Shown here: in pieces, positions 13,058 through 24,520 of the stretch
Numbering within the stretch: position 1 is the first letter of the stretch
How the letters are laid out: the number at the start of each line of letters is the position of its first letter
Source of the DNA: Entophlyctis helioformis
Lineage: Eukaryota; Chytridiomycota; Chytridiomycetes; Chytridiales; Chytriomycetaceae
Direction of reading: 5' to 3'
Length of the DNA stretch: 64,000 bases
Assembly: GCA_025526915.1 (NCBI GenBank)
Contig: JAHLKH010000113.1
Span: 1 to 64,000, forward strand
The notes under the pieces: model-generated
What the model was told of the DNA's origin: nothing
Seen by the model: the letters and a program-made list of their open reading frames with translations, nothing else
Databases searched by the model: none
Made by a program: the position numbers and the translations under genes

Positions 13058-13515
13058 TTTGTCGCTTTGAGTTGGAAACTGGGGCGAATTCATACCCAGA
13101 ATTTTGGGATTGAAATTCGTCACACACGATTGTCGGTTCAAGTCAGCAGCCAGCATGGATGACTAGTGGACGATGCACATCCACAAGCATCTCACCTTCA
13201 TGGAGTGACCCGTTTGGCTGATCGGGAGGTGCCCTGATTCAACGTATTGAAGGTGGACACGGCAGCATGTTCTGATCCCATGGTCTGTATGCGACTTGCG
13301 AGCAGGCTGTCTGCGTGTTGCACGCTGCTGGTCGACAGGCAGATCTGGTGTTGCCGCGATGCAGACGCAGTCTCACGCAGCTCGGTCTCGTAGCAGTACT
13401 CGTCGTGGTGTGGGTCAATGAGAATCAAGCAGACGCACAGTCGTGATGTGCACATTCATTCATCTGAAGCGAACGCCTCTCTCTCTCTCTCTCTCACACA
13501 CTCTCTCTCATCCGT
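13058..13515. other. Intergenic region, 3' flank of FkbM gene copy 1 (duplicated at 62.76-63.14 kb)
   Basis: From about 13121 onward this sequence recurs near 62758. It includes an 85-codon open frame on the minus strand (13455-13198) present in both copies, but all seven base differences I see between copies inside it change an amino acid, so it is probably not coding. A CT-rich microsatellite (13482-13508) precedes the gene end. Confidence 0.6.
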
Positions 13516-15013
13516 CTAAGCCTTGTCGGGATATGCCTGTCGACCAACAGTCAGTCAGCTTCCACGGCACTCGTCACAGCAGATGCAGTGCTCGCCCCAC
13601 TCACCTTCTTGGAATACGCGACCAGATCCGTGAACGACGATCCAAGGCCGACTGTCAGCGAGTGGAACTCTTCGGGGGCCAGCTTGCTTCCCTTGTTGTA
13701 GATGACGTATCCGTGGCGATCAAAGAACTCGAGCATTTCCGTGGGCTTGCGACCAACGCTGACGATCCAGTTGGGTGCATACTCAAAGAACACCTGGTCG
13801 ACGCCGTATGTGTCAAAGAGCGTCGTGGCACCTTCCAGCGCAAAGATCTCGTAGCCCTGTGCGATGTGATGCAGGGATGCAGGGATACAGAGATGCAGGG
13901 ATGCAGCATGTCAGTCGCCAGCCTGCTGATGCTCAGGCAATCACTCATCGGTACGTGCCTGGCAGTCCATCTTCATGTACGAGATCCGCTCCTTGACGAC
14001 CGTGTCGATCGGCACCGTGTGGATCTCTTGAGCAAGGAACTTTCCGCCCTCAGCGAGTCCAATAGACAGGATGTCGCCGGGCTTGCTGCCGTCGGCTTGT
14101 CCATCCTTGTTCTTGGGCAGGATGATGCTGTTGCCGTAGTTGCCAACCTCGGAGTAGATGGTGTTTGAGTCTTCAGTCGCGCCTGCTCCTGCCGGGACAA
14201 GGTACACGGACGACTCGCCGGACGCCTGGAACAGACCCTCGTCGATGTTGGCCTGGATGCTTGCTGCAAGCATCTTGTAGTTGGACGGGGCCGGCTCGAA
14301 GCTGTAGACTTTGAATCCCATCGCAGCATAGAAGAGCGAGCACGAGCCAATGTTGCCACCAATGTCGACCTTCGCATCCCGGTCAGGTTCAGCGCCACAT
14401 CCAGGTCAGCGCCACATTCCATGCTGCGGCAGCACCACTGCGACGTACCACAGTCTTGGACTTGCCAGGCGTGTTCTTGATCAGCTCGAGCGCCGCCTTC
14501 TGCACGATGCAGTCCTTCCAGAACCCAAACTTGCGAATGTCTGAGCTCACGACGTCAAAGCTGCGGTGCAAGTACATATAGTACGGTGGCTCGCTGCGTG
14601 TCTTGAACTTCTCGTACGTCGTGTCTGTGGTGTGTCGATGGCGGAAGTGGCGGCAGCAGTCAGCCTGCTGTGCAGGACAGGCAGCTGCACGACACACAGC
14701 TGCAGAACACACAGCTGCATGACACTCGCACAACAGCAACAGCATGAGAGCATGCACACTCACTGTCGTGCACGACTTGGTTGGACAGCTCGCGCATCAG
14801 CTTGGTGCGCCAAAAGTCGGGCGACTGGTACCCGGACGACACTTGCGGGGCGGGACGGGCAATGAGCTGGTTGACTTGTGGGTGCCATGCCAAGAGGGTG
14901 GAGAGCAGCACTACGCAGGCAACGACGACGAGCACGATGGCACAGCGGCCGGCGGCGCCGCCGGCAGGGAAAAGCCTGCGTCTCGCTGGCATGACAGAGG
15001 AATAAGGAGCCAT
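13516..15013 (-). CDS. FkbM-type SAM-dependent methyltransferase with N-terminal membrane anchor (copy 1)
   Basis: The ATG at 15013-15011 begins a short basic cytosolic tail (ARRRLFPAGG), then one hydrophobic segment (AIVLVVVACVVLLSTLLA), so this is probably a type II Golgi/ER membrane protein. The catalytic half has the FkbM features: VDIGGNIGSCSLFYAAMGFK (SAM-binding motif I), VYSFEPAPSNYKML, and YMKMDCQGYEIFALEGA. It ends FTDLVAYSKKAYPDKA; stop TAG 13518-13516. Introns: 14763-14625, 14448-14370, 13958-13857 (donor GCACGT, GC-AG; it must be spliced there to keep DCQGYE) and 13604-13537. Its substrate is unknown; relatives methylate sugars or lipids. A near-identical second copy sits 49.6 kb downstream in the same orientation. 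Confidence 0.85.
14680..14745. repeat. CAGCTG-containing imperfect repeats in FkbM intron 1
   Basis: Three or four imperfect copies of a roughly 16-base unit containing CACAGCTGCA lie in the 139-bp first intron of the FkbM gene. No function is evident. Confidence 0.5.
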
Positions 15014-16278
15014 TGCAGCAGTGTTCTACGAGGCGGCGTGAAGACTGGTGCCAGAGGGCAGAGCGTGTAGGGCAGAGAGGATAGGGCAGCGTGAGCGGGG
15101 ATGCGACCTGACTGGCCGGCAACGGTGCACAGACCTTGTGTTTGAGGGCAGAGAGAGCACGGGCAACTGGGACAGTGCGAAACCGCAAAACTGCGAAGCC
15201 GCAAAGCTGCGAAACCGCAAAAGCTGCAGGCGGCGGCAGCCAGGTGGCGGTGCAAGCCACGTGTCGTCCAAGATCACGTGACTGCGGCATCTGCCAGCCC
15301 CGCCAGCCCCGCCAGCGCACACAGCTACGAACAAGAAAGCGACCAGCAGGATGCAGCAGGTGCAGGAGCAGGAGTGGTGAGCGTGCCATGAGGAGAGGCG
15401 TTGGGCCAAGCTGGCGATCTTGGAACGCCTTGACAAGGTCCGTGGTCTTGCATGTCTGACGCAAGGACTCACGCGTTCTGCAAGTCCTCGTGGCCAACAC
15501 GCTTGGGCAGGTAGGAGAGCGAGGCAGACAGCGCGAGCGTGAAGTTGAGGCCAGATTCACCAGAGTCCAGACTTGCGATGGCAAAGAAGCCGAGCCACTT
15601 GGCGCCAGTGAGCGGCGGGCGGTGCGAGTCCGCCGGCCAGGAGATGCCCTCCGCATTGAGGAGCACCATGTCGCCAACCTTGTATGCTTGGTGGCGACGG
15701 CGACGCTTGTGTGCCTGGACCGCCATGGCTGCCTGGGCCAGACACGCACATCTGGCTGGTCAGGTTCTCGCCACATCGGTGGATCTGTGTGTGTGTGTGC
15801 ATGATCGTGTGTAAGTTGGTACATGGATGGACAGTGTGGCGTGCATCAGACGCACATAGGCATATCCAGACGACCGCAGATGCCTGATGAGAAAGGTCTC
15901 AAACACAGCGTGCCGGCCACCGCCGCCTGTAAAAGTCGTCGCCTGCGTCGCTGTAGTCGTTGATGGGCTCGTTGTTTGTGCAGTTGGGCGGCAAGGGCAG
16001 CAGCGTCTGGATCTGGCATGGGCCGACGTTGCTGTGCTCGGATCACACAGCGTCAGCATCAGGCAAAGACCTTCAAGCCAGCCACCACATCATGAGGCAA
16101 GACAGCATGAGGGTCACGTGGATGGCACGTGATCAGTTTTTACGCGGCCATGTCCGGCAACAATGTTTTGTGTTCAGCCCGATCGACCTTGCACAGATCG
16201 CACCATTGTACGTGGATGCACGCAGATGTGCGTCGCCCACCTGTTGCCCATACTGGCTGCTGACTCTCAGGCATTGGC
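15014..16278. other. Long non-genic stretch with retroelement relic
   Basis: This region between FkbM copy 1 and MSH3 holds a Ty3-like integrase tail (15469-15726, minus) and an orphan peptide remnant near 15890-16060 (minus). A short run around 15180-15230 repeats GCGAAACCGCAAA-like units. Otherwise I see no gene. Confidence 0.6.
15469..15726 (-). mobile_element. Ty3/gypsy-type retrotransposon fragment (integrase C-terminal tail)
   Basis: The 85-aa frame reads RRHQAYKVGDMVLLNAEGISW, then KWLGFFAI and LNFTLALSASLSYLP. This follows the usual C-terminal end of Ty3/gypsy integrases (YKVGDxVLLxxxxI..WP, K-x-LGPF-x-I, NYTLxLP, then HPVFHxSLL). The expected HPxFHVSLL block is degraded to VGHEDL. 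No reverse transcriptase, RNase H, gag or LTRs are visible nearby, so this is a small dead relic of a transposable element. Confidence 0.6.
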
Positions 16279-19200
16279 ATGATACGCAGGCTTGAAACTA
16301 TGAGAAAAGCGCCGCAGCACACTCAGCGCACCATCAGCTCGTTCTTTGGTCCAAAGACGCCTGCGCCTGCACCGCCTGCACCGCTTGCACCGCTCGCATC
16401 GCCCGCCCAGCCAGAGGCATCTCCGTCTGCGGCATCTCCGTCCGCATCGCCGTCCAAGCCTGGCCTGGGCCGGTTCCGTCTGGCGCTCTCGCAGACCAGC
16501 GCCACGGCGGATCGTCGGCTCCAGCCAGATCCAGCCGCTGGCCCGTCCGACTGCGACGATGCTGCTTCGGCATCTGCCTCCACCACCACCACTACCATAG
16601 CTGCTGCTGCAGCTCTGGACGACCCTCTTCCCCAGCCGCTGCCAACGCCGCTCTCGCAGCCATCACCCTCGTCCAGCAGCGAGCGCATGCGCAACAAGCT
16701 CGCATGTGTCGATGTGTCAACACCCAAACGTGGCCTCAAGCGCCAAATGTCCGATCGCCAGCACTCGCAGCCATCCGACGGCCAGACAGACGAGCCAGAT
16801 GCATCGCAAGCATCCCAGGCATCTCTTTGGTCATCGTCGTCCATGCACTCACCAGCGTCAACGCCGTCCAGCGCGTCCAAACGGCCACGCAAGTCGGCCG
16901 ACTCGCTCACGCCTCTGGAGCAGCAGTTTGCAGACATCAAGGCAGCCAACCCCGACACGCTCCTGTTTGTCGAGGTCGGCTACAAGTTCAGGTTTTTTGG
17001 CGACGATGCCAAGATCGCTGGCCGCGAGCTGGGGATCGTGGCGTTTATGGACCATTCCATGATGACGGCATCGATCCCTGTGCACCGGCTGGAGGTGCAC
17101 GTCAAGAAACTCGTGCAGCTGGGCCACAAGGTCGGCGTGGTGCGGCAGGTGGAGACTGCGGCGCTCAAAGGTGTGTTCATGGCATCGCCGCATACATGCA
17201 TGGGCCAGGAACGAGGAACTGATGACAGACTCGCGTGCAGCGTCTGGATCCAACAAGTCTGCCCCGTTTGAGCGAAAGTTGACCAATGTATACACCAAGG
17301 GCACAATGGTGTTTGATATGGAGGCCTGCGGCGATGACGCTGTCATGGAAGGCGACTCGGACACGGGATACTTGGTTGCCATCCACGAGTACAAGACAAC
17401 AGAAACAGGCGACTGCCGCATTGCATTCTTGGTAAACAACCTACCGCTGCTCACATCCCCATGTCTGCCCAGCTGACGCGTCGAATGACATGCAGGCCGT
17501 CCATCTTGCCACTGCTTCCATCGTGTACGACGACTTTGTAGACAACTTTCTGCGTACTGAGCTTGAGACGCGGCTGTCGCATGTCGAGCCAGCCGAGATG
17601 CTGCTACCCAAACAAGACCAGAGCCTGCAGACGCAAAAGATTGTGGGCATTGCATCTGCAAGGCTCGGCCGTGCACAAGAGGCCGTGCGTGTCGAGCGTC
17701 GCGACGGGTTTGAGCGCAAGCCGGAAGCTGCCAAGCAGGCGCTGGCCGAAGAGCAGACTGACGGGAAACTGCCTCAATGGACTCTAGGTGCGTCAGGCCA
17801 TGCCGGCCAAATGTTAGCTGCCAGCTGACGCTCTATGGCGTGCCACAGATCTCCCGCTGGCTCTGTTCCCGTGCCTGCTTGTGATCAAAGAGTATCTGGA
17901 CGACTTTGGTCTCGCCAATCTATTCGCGCTCGAGACTTCAGCGGCGCCGTTTGGGCAGATTGGGCACATGAGCCTCAGCGCCAACACGCTCGCCAGTCTC
18001 GAGGTGTTTCGCAACCAGACAGACGGATCGACGCAGGGATCGTTGTTTGAAGTGCTCAACGCCACCAAGACCAAGTTTGGACGAAGGCTGCTGAGGCAGT
18101 GGCTTGCAAGACCGCTTATCCAACTCGAGTGAGTGCCGGGATGTCGCGTCGCTGTTGCACTCTAGTGACTGACATTGCGTCGATCAGAAAGCTGCAAGAG
18201 AGACTCGAGGCCGTCCGCGAGATCAGCAGCCTGGTTTCCGAGCAAAACGAGACCGTTCTGCGCATGCGATCTGTTGTGCACCAGCTGCCGGACATTGAAA
18301 AGGGCCTGTCGCGCATATTCTTTGGCCGGTCGTCGCCCAAGGAAGTCTTCCGTCTGCTCACAGCACTTTGCCGCGTGGCATCGGCATTACCATCGCCGTC
18401 CATCGACACGCGCATCCAAAGCCCACTGGTTCGGACGCTTCTAGCAACCCCCATCACGATCCTTGCCATTGTGCAGCAACTTCTTGGAGAGATATCGGCA
18501 GATGGTGCCGAGCAAAACGACAAGATCATGTTCTTCAGCCAGACAGACAAGTACCCGGATATCCTGATGCACGCTCAGTCAAAGCGTGACGTTGAGGCGG
18601 AACTCATGGACCAGCTTGCAGACATTCGGCGCGTCCTCAAGATGCCCAGCCTCGAGTACACGGCAGTCAGTGGCATTGACTACCTCATCGAAGTCACGAA
18701 TGCAAAGGCAGCCAAAGTGCCGCCGGCATGGGTCAAGATGAGCACGACCAAAGCCGTGTCGCGGTTCCACACGCCTGAGGTCACCCGGCTGATCCAACGC
18801 CGCAACTGCGCGCTCGAGGAGATCAGCGCGTCGTGCAACGCGGCATTCAGGCTCTTCATGCACGAGATATCGTCGCATTTCGAGAGCTTCCGCCGCGTCA
18901 TTCAGGCAGTTGCCACACTCGACTGTCTCTTTTCTCTGTCCGTGACTGCATCCAACCCCGCCTACTCCATGCCGCAGATGGTGGCCGAAACGACCCTGCA
19001 CGCGTCCGACTCGTTCAACCCGATTCTCCAGCGGCTCTGTGGCGGCCAGTACGTGCCCAACGACATCTCGCTCGATTCTCACCAGCGGTGTCTTGTGATC
19101 ACGGGCCCAAACATGGGTGGCAAGTCCTCGTATGTGCGGCAGGTCGCCTTACTCGCACTCATGGCGCAGACCGGCTCCTTTGTCCCTGCACGGCACGCCC

Positions 19201-19910
19201 GTGTTGGTGTCTTTGACAGCATCCACGTGCGGATGGGCGCCTCGGACGACATTGCCCGCAACCAGTCGACGTTCATGAAGGAGCTGCAGGACACGTCGAC
19301 GATCCTTGCGAGGAGCACGTGCCGGTCGCTTGTGATCCTGGACGAGCTCGGACGGGGCACATCGACGTTTGATGGCACGGCGATTGCGTATGCGACACTG
19401 CGGTATCTGGTGGAGGAGACGAGGTGTCTGACGCTGTTTGTGACGCACTATCCGGCGCTCGGGAGTGTCAAGGACGAGGTCGAAGCTGGCGTTGTGCGCA
19501 ACGCGCATATGGGCTTTATGCGCACGGGCCGGTCGACAATGGCAACAGCAGCAACGGCAGGTGATGATGCAGATGTGGACACGGCTGTGAACGGCCCAGA
19601 TGAAGACGAGCCATCGCCAGACGACGAGATTGTGTTTCTGCACAAACTGGCGGACGGCGTGTCACGCAACTCGTACGGCTTGAACGTGGCGCGGCTTGCA
19701 CATGTGCCACAGGCTGTGCTGGCGGCGGCTGCACAAAAGTCGCGGCAGATGGAGATGGCTATGGAGCAGCGAATGGCGCAGGTGCGTCGAAACGAGACTC
19801 TGCGGCTGTTTGCTGCGTTGGCGCGACCCGACTGTGATGCCGATGCAGTCACGGCTGCTCTCGCTGAGCTCCATTCCAAGTCGTCGTGGCTGTTGGATTC
19901 TGAACCATAA
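16279..19910 (+). CDS. MSH3: DNA mismatch repair protein MSH3 (MutS-beta subunit)
   Basis: MutS homologue for insertion/deletion loop repair with MSH2. From ATG 16279 the N-terminus carries a PCNA-interaction box (QRTISSFF) and a long Pro/Ala/Ser-rich linker. The mismatch-binding domain is typical of MSH3: [52 protein letters not shown]. The ATPase has Walker [10 protein letters not shown] (about 19106-19132), [10 protein letters not shown], and Walker [17 protein letters not shown]. The C-terminal dimer region includes [13 protein letters not shown]. Four short introns: 17171-17240, 17432-17495, 17788-17848, 18129-18187. The five exons sum to 3378 nt, 1125 residues, with no frame break. Stop TAA 19908-19910. 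It is convergent with UBA3, 188 bp apart. Confidence 0.95.
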
Positions 19911-20098
19911 ACACCACTTGCAAGTGCCAGCCCATCGGGTTCAAAGCATCATGGCATCGTGAGGCAGGCAGCCGAAAGGCACGGCTTTGATAGCCGGTGC
20001 GGTGTGCAGTCAGCGGTACAGCGTCTGCTTGGGAGTATCCCGCCAAGGTTCATTGCGTCCTGGCAGCAGACATACACACGAGTCAAATACAGTCCAGC

Positions 20099-22253
20099 CT
20101 AGTTGATCTCGAGAATGACGCGCAGACTGATGGGCAGGTTGGCATCTGTGACCGTGATCTCTTCGCCAGGCTCGACAAGATCCTTCACCAGCAGAGCCAG
20201 GTTAGGACGGGTGGCAAGCTCGAGCGGCTTGGGTGCACGCATGTACAGCGACTTGGATGCCGCACGCAGCGAAGGCGCCTTGAGTTGGCTGTCAAGTTGC
20301 ACCAAGAGCCAGTGTCAGCAGTGAGCATCAAGAGCATGCTCTGCAATCGAGGCTCTTACAACTGGCTCGAGTCAAGGAGCAAGTCAATGAGATCCTGCAG
20401 CGTCTTGTCCGCGCCAATGGACAGCCTGAGGGTCTGCGATCCGCAGACAGGGCAGTCCTCCTTCTGTGCGAGTTCAAAGGTGTGCGTGTATACACCATGA
20501 TCGCCCGTGTACATCATGTAGTTGTTCATGTAGGTGGCGCAGTTGGACGCAATCTTGAGAGCCTCATTGGCACACGATGCTGGCATTGCATGTGTTGGTC
20601 GCTCCATAGCAGGCGATGCACAGCCTAGCGTGCTCTGACTTACCGGCAACAATGGCGTTGGTCGAGGCGATGGCGGGAATGATGTTCTTGACGACACCCT
20701 GGGTGAGCGTGTATGTGATGCCGGTGATGTTGAACTCTCTGCCGCGCTCCAGCGCAACGTTGAGCAGCCACTTGATGTGGTCTGGATCGTCGCCGTCCAC
20801 CTTCTTGTCTGTCGAACATGCCAGTAAGCAACGGCATCCAGTGCGAGAAGCGGTGCTGGCAAGAGGGGGGCAAAGAACAGACCAGGGAACGCTTTGGGCC
20901 AGGCAACAGACGATGCCCACTCAATGCAGTGCTCTGGAAGCCGCGGTGTGTTGGCGATCGTGCACATGGGAAACGTGACCGGCTTGGTCTGCATGTCCAG
21001 CGAGCACTCATAGCACGCTGAGATGGTCGGCAGAATCACACGGCTCTGGCCCTTGAAGCCTGGTGGTTGCCATCACTGTCAGTTGGATGCACGAGGGAAG
21101 GTGGCCACGCGCTTGGCGACAACACCTTCAGTGCCACCGTCGATGATGGGCTTGAGCGTGTCGGGGTCCTCGTCGTCAAACATGCCGACAATGGTGGCGT
21201 TCATCCATCGCCGCGCCTCGACCGAGTCCAGACCACAGATGATGATTCTGAACTGCGAGTAGAACTCGTGGTCCTTGTCCTGGATCTTGCCAAAGAACCT
21301 GTGCAAGCGCCATGTAAAAGCGTGCTCCGTGAGTATCGCTTGTGAAGACAGGTGCAGGTGCAGGTGCACACATGCACACAGACTTACGGCGTGACCACGA
21401 CGCCGGGCACGCGCTGCATCACAAACTCTGCCGCAACAGTCGCCTTGGGCTGGCCGACATCCTTGCGACTGGCGATGCAGAGTAGCCAACGCAGAGGTTA
21501 GCAGAGCAGAGGTCAGCAGAGCAGATGGGCCAGCCAAGCCAGAGATGGAGAGAAGCAGACACGCACCGGAACAAGAACTGGCGGTTGAGGTTGGAGACGT
21601 CGATGGTGTCCATGTCGATGACGTGGATGTCGCGGAAGCCCGAGAGCGCCAGGTTCTTGAGCAGCTCGCAGCCCAGGCCGCCGGCGCCAATGACCAGAAC
21701 CTTGCACTCGTGCAGGAACGTCTTGGTCTGCGCACGCCGGTGGCCAGATACGCAGGTTGGAGCGCACGCTGGTGGTCAGCAGTAGACCAGCAGCAGGCCA
21801 GCAGCGAGCCAGCAGCGAGCGCCGCACACACATCGTCGCCTGGGGCAAAGCCGTCGTTGGCCATCGGCCCGGGACGCTCCAGCACCGTGTACAGGTCCTG
21901 CCAGCGGCTGTACACGAAGCGCAGAAGAAGAGCACAAGAGCAGAGGCCAGCAGTCAGTGCGAGTGCGCAACGCGGCAGCCAGCACAGCCCGTCGGCGCAA
22001 CGCACTCTGGCCAGTCGCGGTCGCTGTTCATGCTCGATCTGGCGCTGATATCCTCGCCTCGCAGGCAAAACAATACGCGCGACTCGCACTCGCAGATCAT
22101 GGCAAGCACCGTGGCCGGCTGGCACTGCGCTCGCGTGGTGCACAGCGCACACGCCGCACACGCCGCACCACGCACAGCGCACACGACGCACAGCACCGCA
22201 GAGTGGCTCTGCAGGGGCTCGATGCTCTCGCATCCACCGTCTGTGCTCGCCAT
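20099..22253 (-). CDS. UBA3: NEDD8-activating enzyme E1 catalytic subunit (UBA3)
   Basis: Catalytic half of the NEDD8 E1, which loads NEDD8/Rub1 for cullin modification. Joined exons give [14 protein letters not shown], the nucleotide site [70 protein letters not shown], the zinc ligand pair YEC, the catalytic-cysteine segment [56 protein letters not shown], a second zinc pair (CPVC) and a ubiquitin-like C-terminus ending SLRVILEIN. Stop TAG 20101-20099. The first exon ([15 protein letters not shown]) probably splices from CTGTGCGT to CGCCAGATCG; this 5' join is the least certain. It is divergent from the SDR gene, and its 5' end is copied in the tandem duplication at 24.3-24.5 kb. Confidence 0.92.
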
Positions 22254-22517
22254 CACGCCATAGTTTTCCCGGAGTTAATCCTGGCATTATCCCACCATTG
22301 ATCCGGAATTGATCCTGCGTGCGTGGCTTGCGTCAGCTGCGAGTGCGCATGGAGCTGGGATCGACGATGGATTGCGCAATGCTGTGCAGCTCGGCAAGCA
22401 CGGAGAAACGGCCACAATCCCTATAAATAGGCAGCCACTTCACTGCAGCCACTCTCATCCCATCAGCCAACCAACAGCCAGTCCTCACTCTCTCTCTCTC
22501 TCTCTCTCACAGTCACC
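22254..22517 (+). promoter_or_regulatory. UBA3/SDR bidirectional promoter with TATA box and paired motif
   Basis: This is a 264-bp divergent spacer. Two similar motifs, CCGGAGTTAATCC (about 22269-22281) and TCCGGAATTGATCC (about 22302-22315), face the SDR gene. A good TATA box, TATAAATA, lies at 22422-22429, about 90 bp before the SDR ATG, followed by a CT-rich tract (22488-22509). All of these recur in the duplicated unit near 24.5-24.75 kb. Confidence 0.55.
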
Positions 22518-23309
22518 ATGTCCCACGGATACGACCTCGACTTTGTCGCCAAGCTCCCCGCTGACCTTGTGGGTCACGTCGCCGTCGTCACTGGCGGCTC
22601 GCGTGGCATTGGCCGTGCCGTGTCGCTCAAGCTCGCCTCTCTCGGCGCGTCCGTCATTGTCAACTATGCCGGCAACGCTGCTGCCGCCACTGAGGTCGTG
22701 GACGCCATCACAAAGTCTGGCCGTGGCAAGGCGACCGCCGTCCAGGGCGACGTCTCCAAGGCCGAAGACGCTCAGCGCCTCATTGACGAGACCATCCGCA
22801 TCAACGGCCGCCTTGATATTCTCGTCAACAACGCCGGTGTGTTCAGCGTGACGCCCATCCTTGACCACGACATTGAGGAGTTCCACCGTGTGGTGCGCAT
22901 CAATGTCAACGGCACGTTCCTGCCCACTCGCGCGGCCGTCAAGGTCATCCAGGACGGCGGCGTCATCATCAACATCTCGACCGTAGCTACAAAGGCGATC
23001 TTCCCTGGCACATCCGTCTACGCGGCGACCAAGGGCTTTGTCGAGGCGTTTACCCGCGCACTGGCCGTTGAGCTCGCTCCCCGCAAGATCCGTGTCAACA
23101 CCGTGTCGCCTGGATACACCGTCACAGACATGCTCATGTCCAACGGTGAGGGTATCGTCGAGACGGCCGCGCAGTTTTCCATCTTCAAGCGTCCTGGCAC
23201 GGCAGAAGACATTGCCGAGTCTGTGGCTTTCCTTGCACACCCTCGCTCTGGCGCATGGATCACCGGCCAGAACATTGGTGCCAACGGCGGCATTGCCTTT
23301 GCTCTCTGA
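22518..23309 (+). CDS. Short-chain dehydrogenase/reductase (copy A, intact, intronless)
   Basis: 263-aa classical SDR. The cofactor motif TGGSRGIG is at residues 25-32, NNAG at 104-107, catalytic Asn129, Ser154 (NISTVA), Tyr168 and Lys172 (YAATK), and the C-terminal PGTAEDIAESVAFLAHP and WITGQNIGANGG are typical of 3-oxoacyl-ACP-reductase-like SDRs. Basic residues after the glycine motif suggest NADP(H). The substrate cannot be told from sequence. It has no introns, unlike almost all its neighbours, and it has a canonical TATA box and a CT-rich leader, which fits a strongly expressed or recently acquired gene. Stop TGA 23307-23309. It is duplicated in tandem as a frameshifted copy at 24766-25555. 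Confidence 0.92.
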   Translation: MSHGYDLDFVAKLPADLVGHVAVVTGGSRGIGRAVSLKLASLGASVIVNYAGNAAAATEVVDAITKSGRGKATAVQGDVSKAEDAQRLIDETIRINGRLDILVNNAGVFSVTPILDHDIEEFHRVVRINVNGTFLPTRAAVKVIQDGGVIINISTVATKAIFPGTSVYAATKGFVEAFTRALAVELAPRKIRVNTVSPGYTVTDMLMSNGEGIVETAAQFSIFKRPGTAEDIAESVAFLAHPRSGAWITGQNIGANGGIAFAL

Positions 23310-23449
23310 TCTGCCCTTTCGTTGTACACCTTCTTGAAATGAACCACTTCTGGATACTGCTTGTCGATCCTTTGCCCATTCATGGCACCTTCAGCCACAT
23401 GGTGTCATGTATTGCAGATCCAAGGATTCCATGATGCATATCACATGCC

Positions 23450-24284
23450 TCAGAAGATGCTCTCCAGGCGTGCAGCCACGAGACTCAGAATCTCGCCCGT
23501 CTTGGCACCAACGTGGCGCATGCTCTTGGACACCGACTACCACACCTCGCCATGACGCGGCTCGGCAGCCACATATCGCTGCACAACATCATCCACCTGC
23601 TCGGCCGTCCCGTGCATCTTCTCAAACTTGAGCAGCCATCCCCACGTGTCGCCCAGATCCGGGTTGGTCTTGATGGCGCGGTTGAACCAGCTGCGTGCCT
23701 TGTCCAGCTTGCGCTCGGCCCAGAACAGCTGCGCGACCGTCGTCACAACCACTGGGTCGTTGTCGCACTTTTTGAGTGCGTCCACAGACCGTGCGCGACG
23801 CTGCGGCCGTGCCTCGGTCGCAATCATCTGCGACCACAGCTGCCCGGATGTCGGACACGCCTGCAGTGCCTTGGCAAGCAGTGCCTTTGCCATCGGCTGG
23901 TTGTTGGAGCGCATCTCGACACGCACAGCCTCGCACCACAGCTCAGGTGCATTCGGGTTGAGCAGCCGTGCTCGTTCAAGCGTCGCTCGTGCCTTGACCG
24001 GAAGGCCAGCGTCTTCTTCGAGCCGTGACGCCAGCAGCCACAACGGCACAGACTTTGGTGCGCGTTTGAGTCCCTGCACAGACGCCTCACATGCGGCTGC
24101 ACTGTTGCCTTGGTCGGCGTGCAGGATCTGGCCCTTGATCATCCACAGCTTGTCAAAGGCAGGGAACTGCTTGAGACCCTGCTCGAGCAGCTCGAGTGCC
24201 TCGTTGAACCGTCCTTGCTGCCGCTCAACCACGGCCGACTTCATCCACACACGCTCTGTGTTGGCACTCTTGCGTGCATCGCCA
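23450..24284 (-). pseudogene. PRP6 3' fragment (duplicated, truncated at both ends)
   Basis: This is a copy of the C-terminal TPR part of PRP6: [69 protein letters not shown]. It lacks the first two thirds of the gene. Its frame is open until a nonsense codon at GEVW-stop (TAG near 23547), where the full-length gene reads CAG; the parental stop would be at 23452-23450. It begins abruptly at the duplication junction near 24285, fused to UBA3-like sequence. It is almost certainly nonfunctional. Confidence 0.85.
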
Positions 24285-24312
24285 GCATCCTCCTCGGCCG
24301 ACACCTGATCTT
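24285..24312. other. Tandem-duplication junction
   Basis: PRP6 homology ends at CGTGCATCGCCA (24273-24284) and UBA3 homology resumes near GCGCTGAGATCC (24313 on). About 28 bp match neither parent well, so they are filler or diverged junction sequence. Confidence 0.65.
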
Positions 24313-24520
24313 GCGCTGAGATCCTCGCCTCGCAGGCAGGGCAACACACGCGGCTCGCACTCGCGGATCATGGCAAGCACCGTGGCCGCTGGCATTGCGC
24401 TCGCGTGGTGCACAGCGCACACGCCTCACCACGCACAGCGCACACGACGCACAGCACCGCAGAGTGGCTCTGCAAGGGGCTCGATGCTCTCGCATCCACC
24501 ATCTGCGCACGCCATCACGC
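24313..24520 (-). pseudogene. UBA3 5' fragment
   Basis: Copy of the first exon and adjoining intron of UBA3. The leader reads GGCESIEP, then an extra base shifts the frame. No downstream UBA3 exons follow, so it cannot encode the enzyme. Confidence 0.8.

Larger units (their letters stand above)
22043..24284. repeat. Tandem duplication, unit A (UBA3 5' end + SDR + PRP6 3' fragment)
   Basis: This segment is repeated in direct orientation as 24313-26532, offset about 2.25-2.27 kb. It runs from inside the UBA3 5' region, through the SDR, into the PRP6 3' coding end. The order UBA3(-) SDR(+) PRP6(-) is what a single tandem duplication of an ancestral trio predicts. Confidence 0.9.

Noticed and set aside
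13198..13455. 85-codon open frame on the minus strand conserved in both FkbM flanks (also 62832-63089)
   Set aside because: All seven base differences I see between copies change an amino acid, the opposite of purifying selection, and there is no family match; it is duplicated flank.
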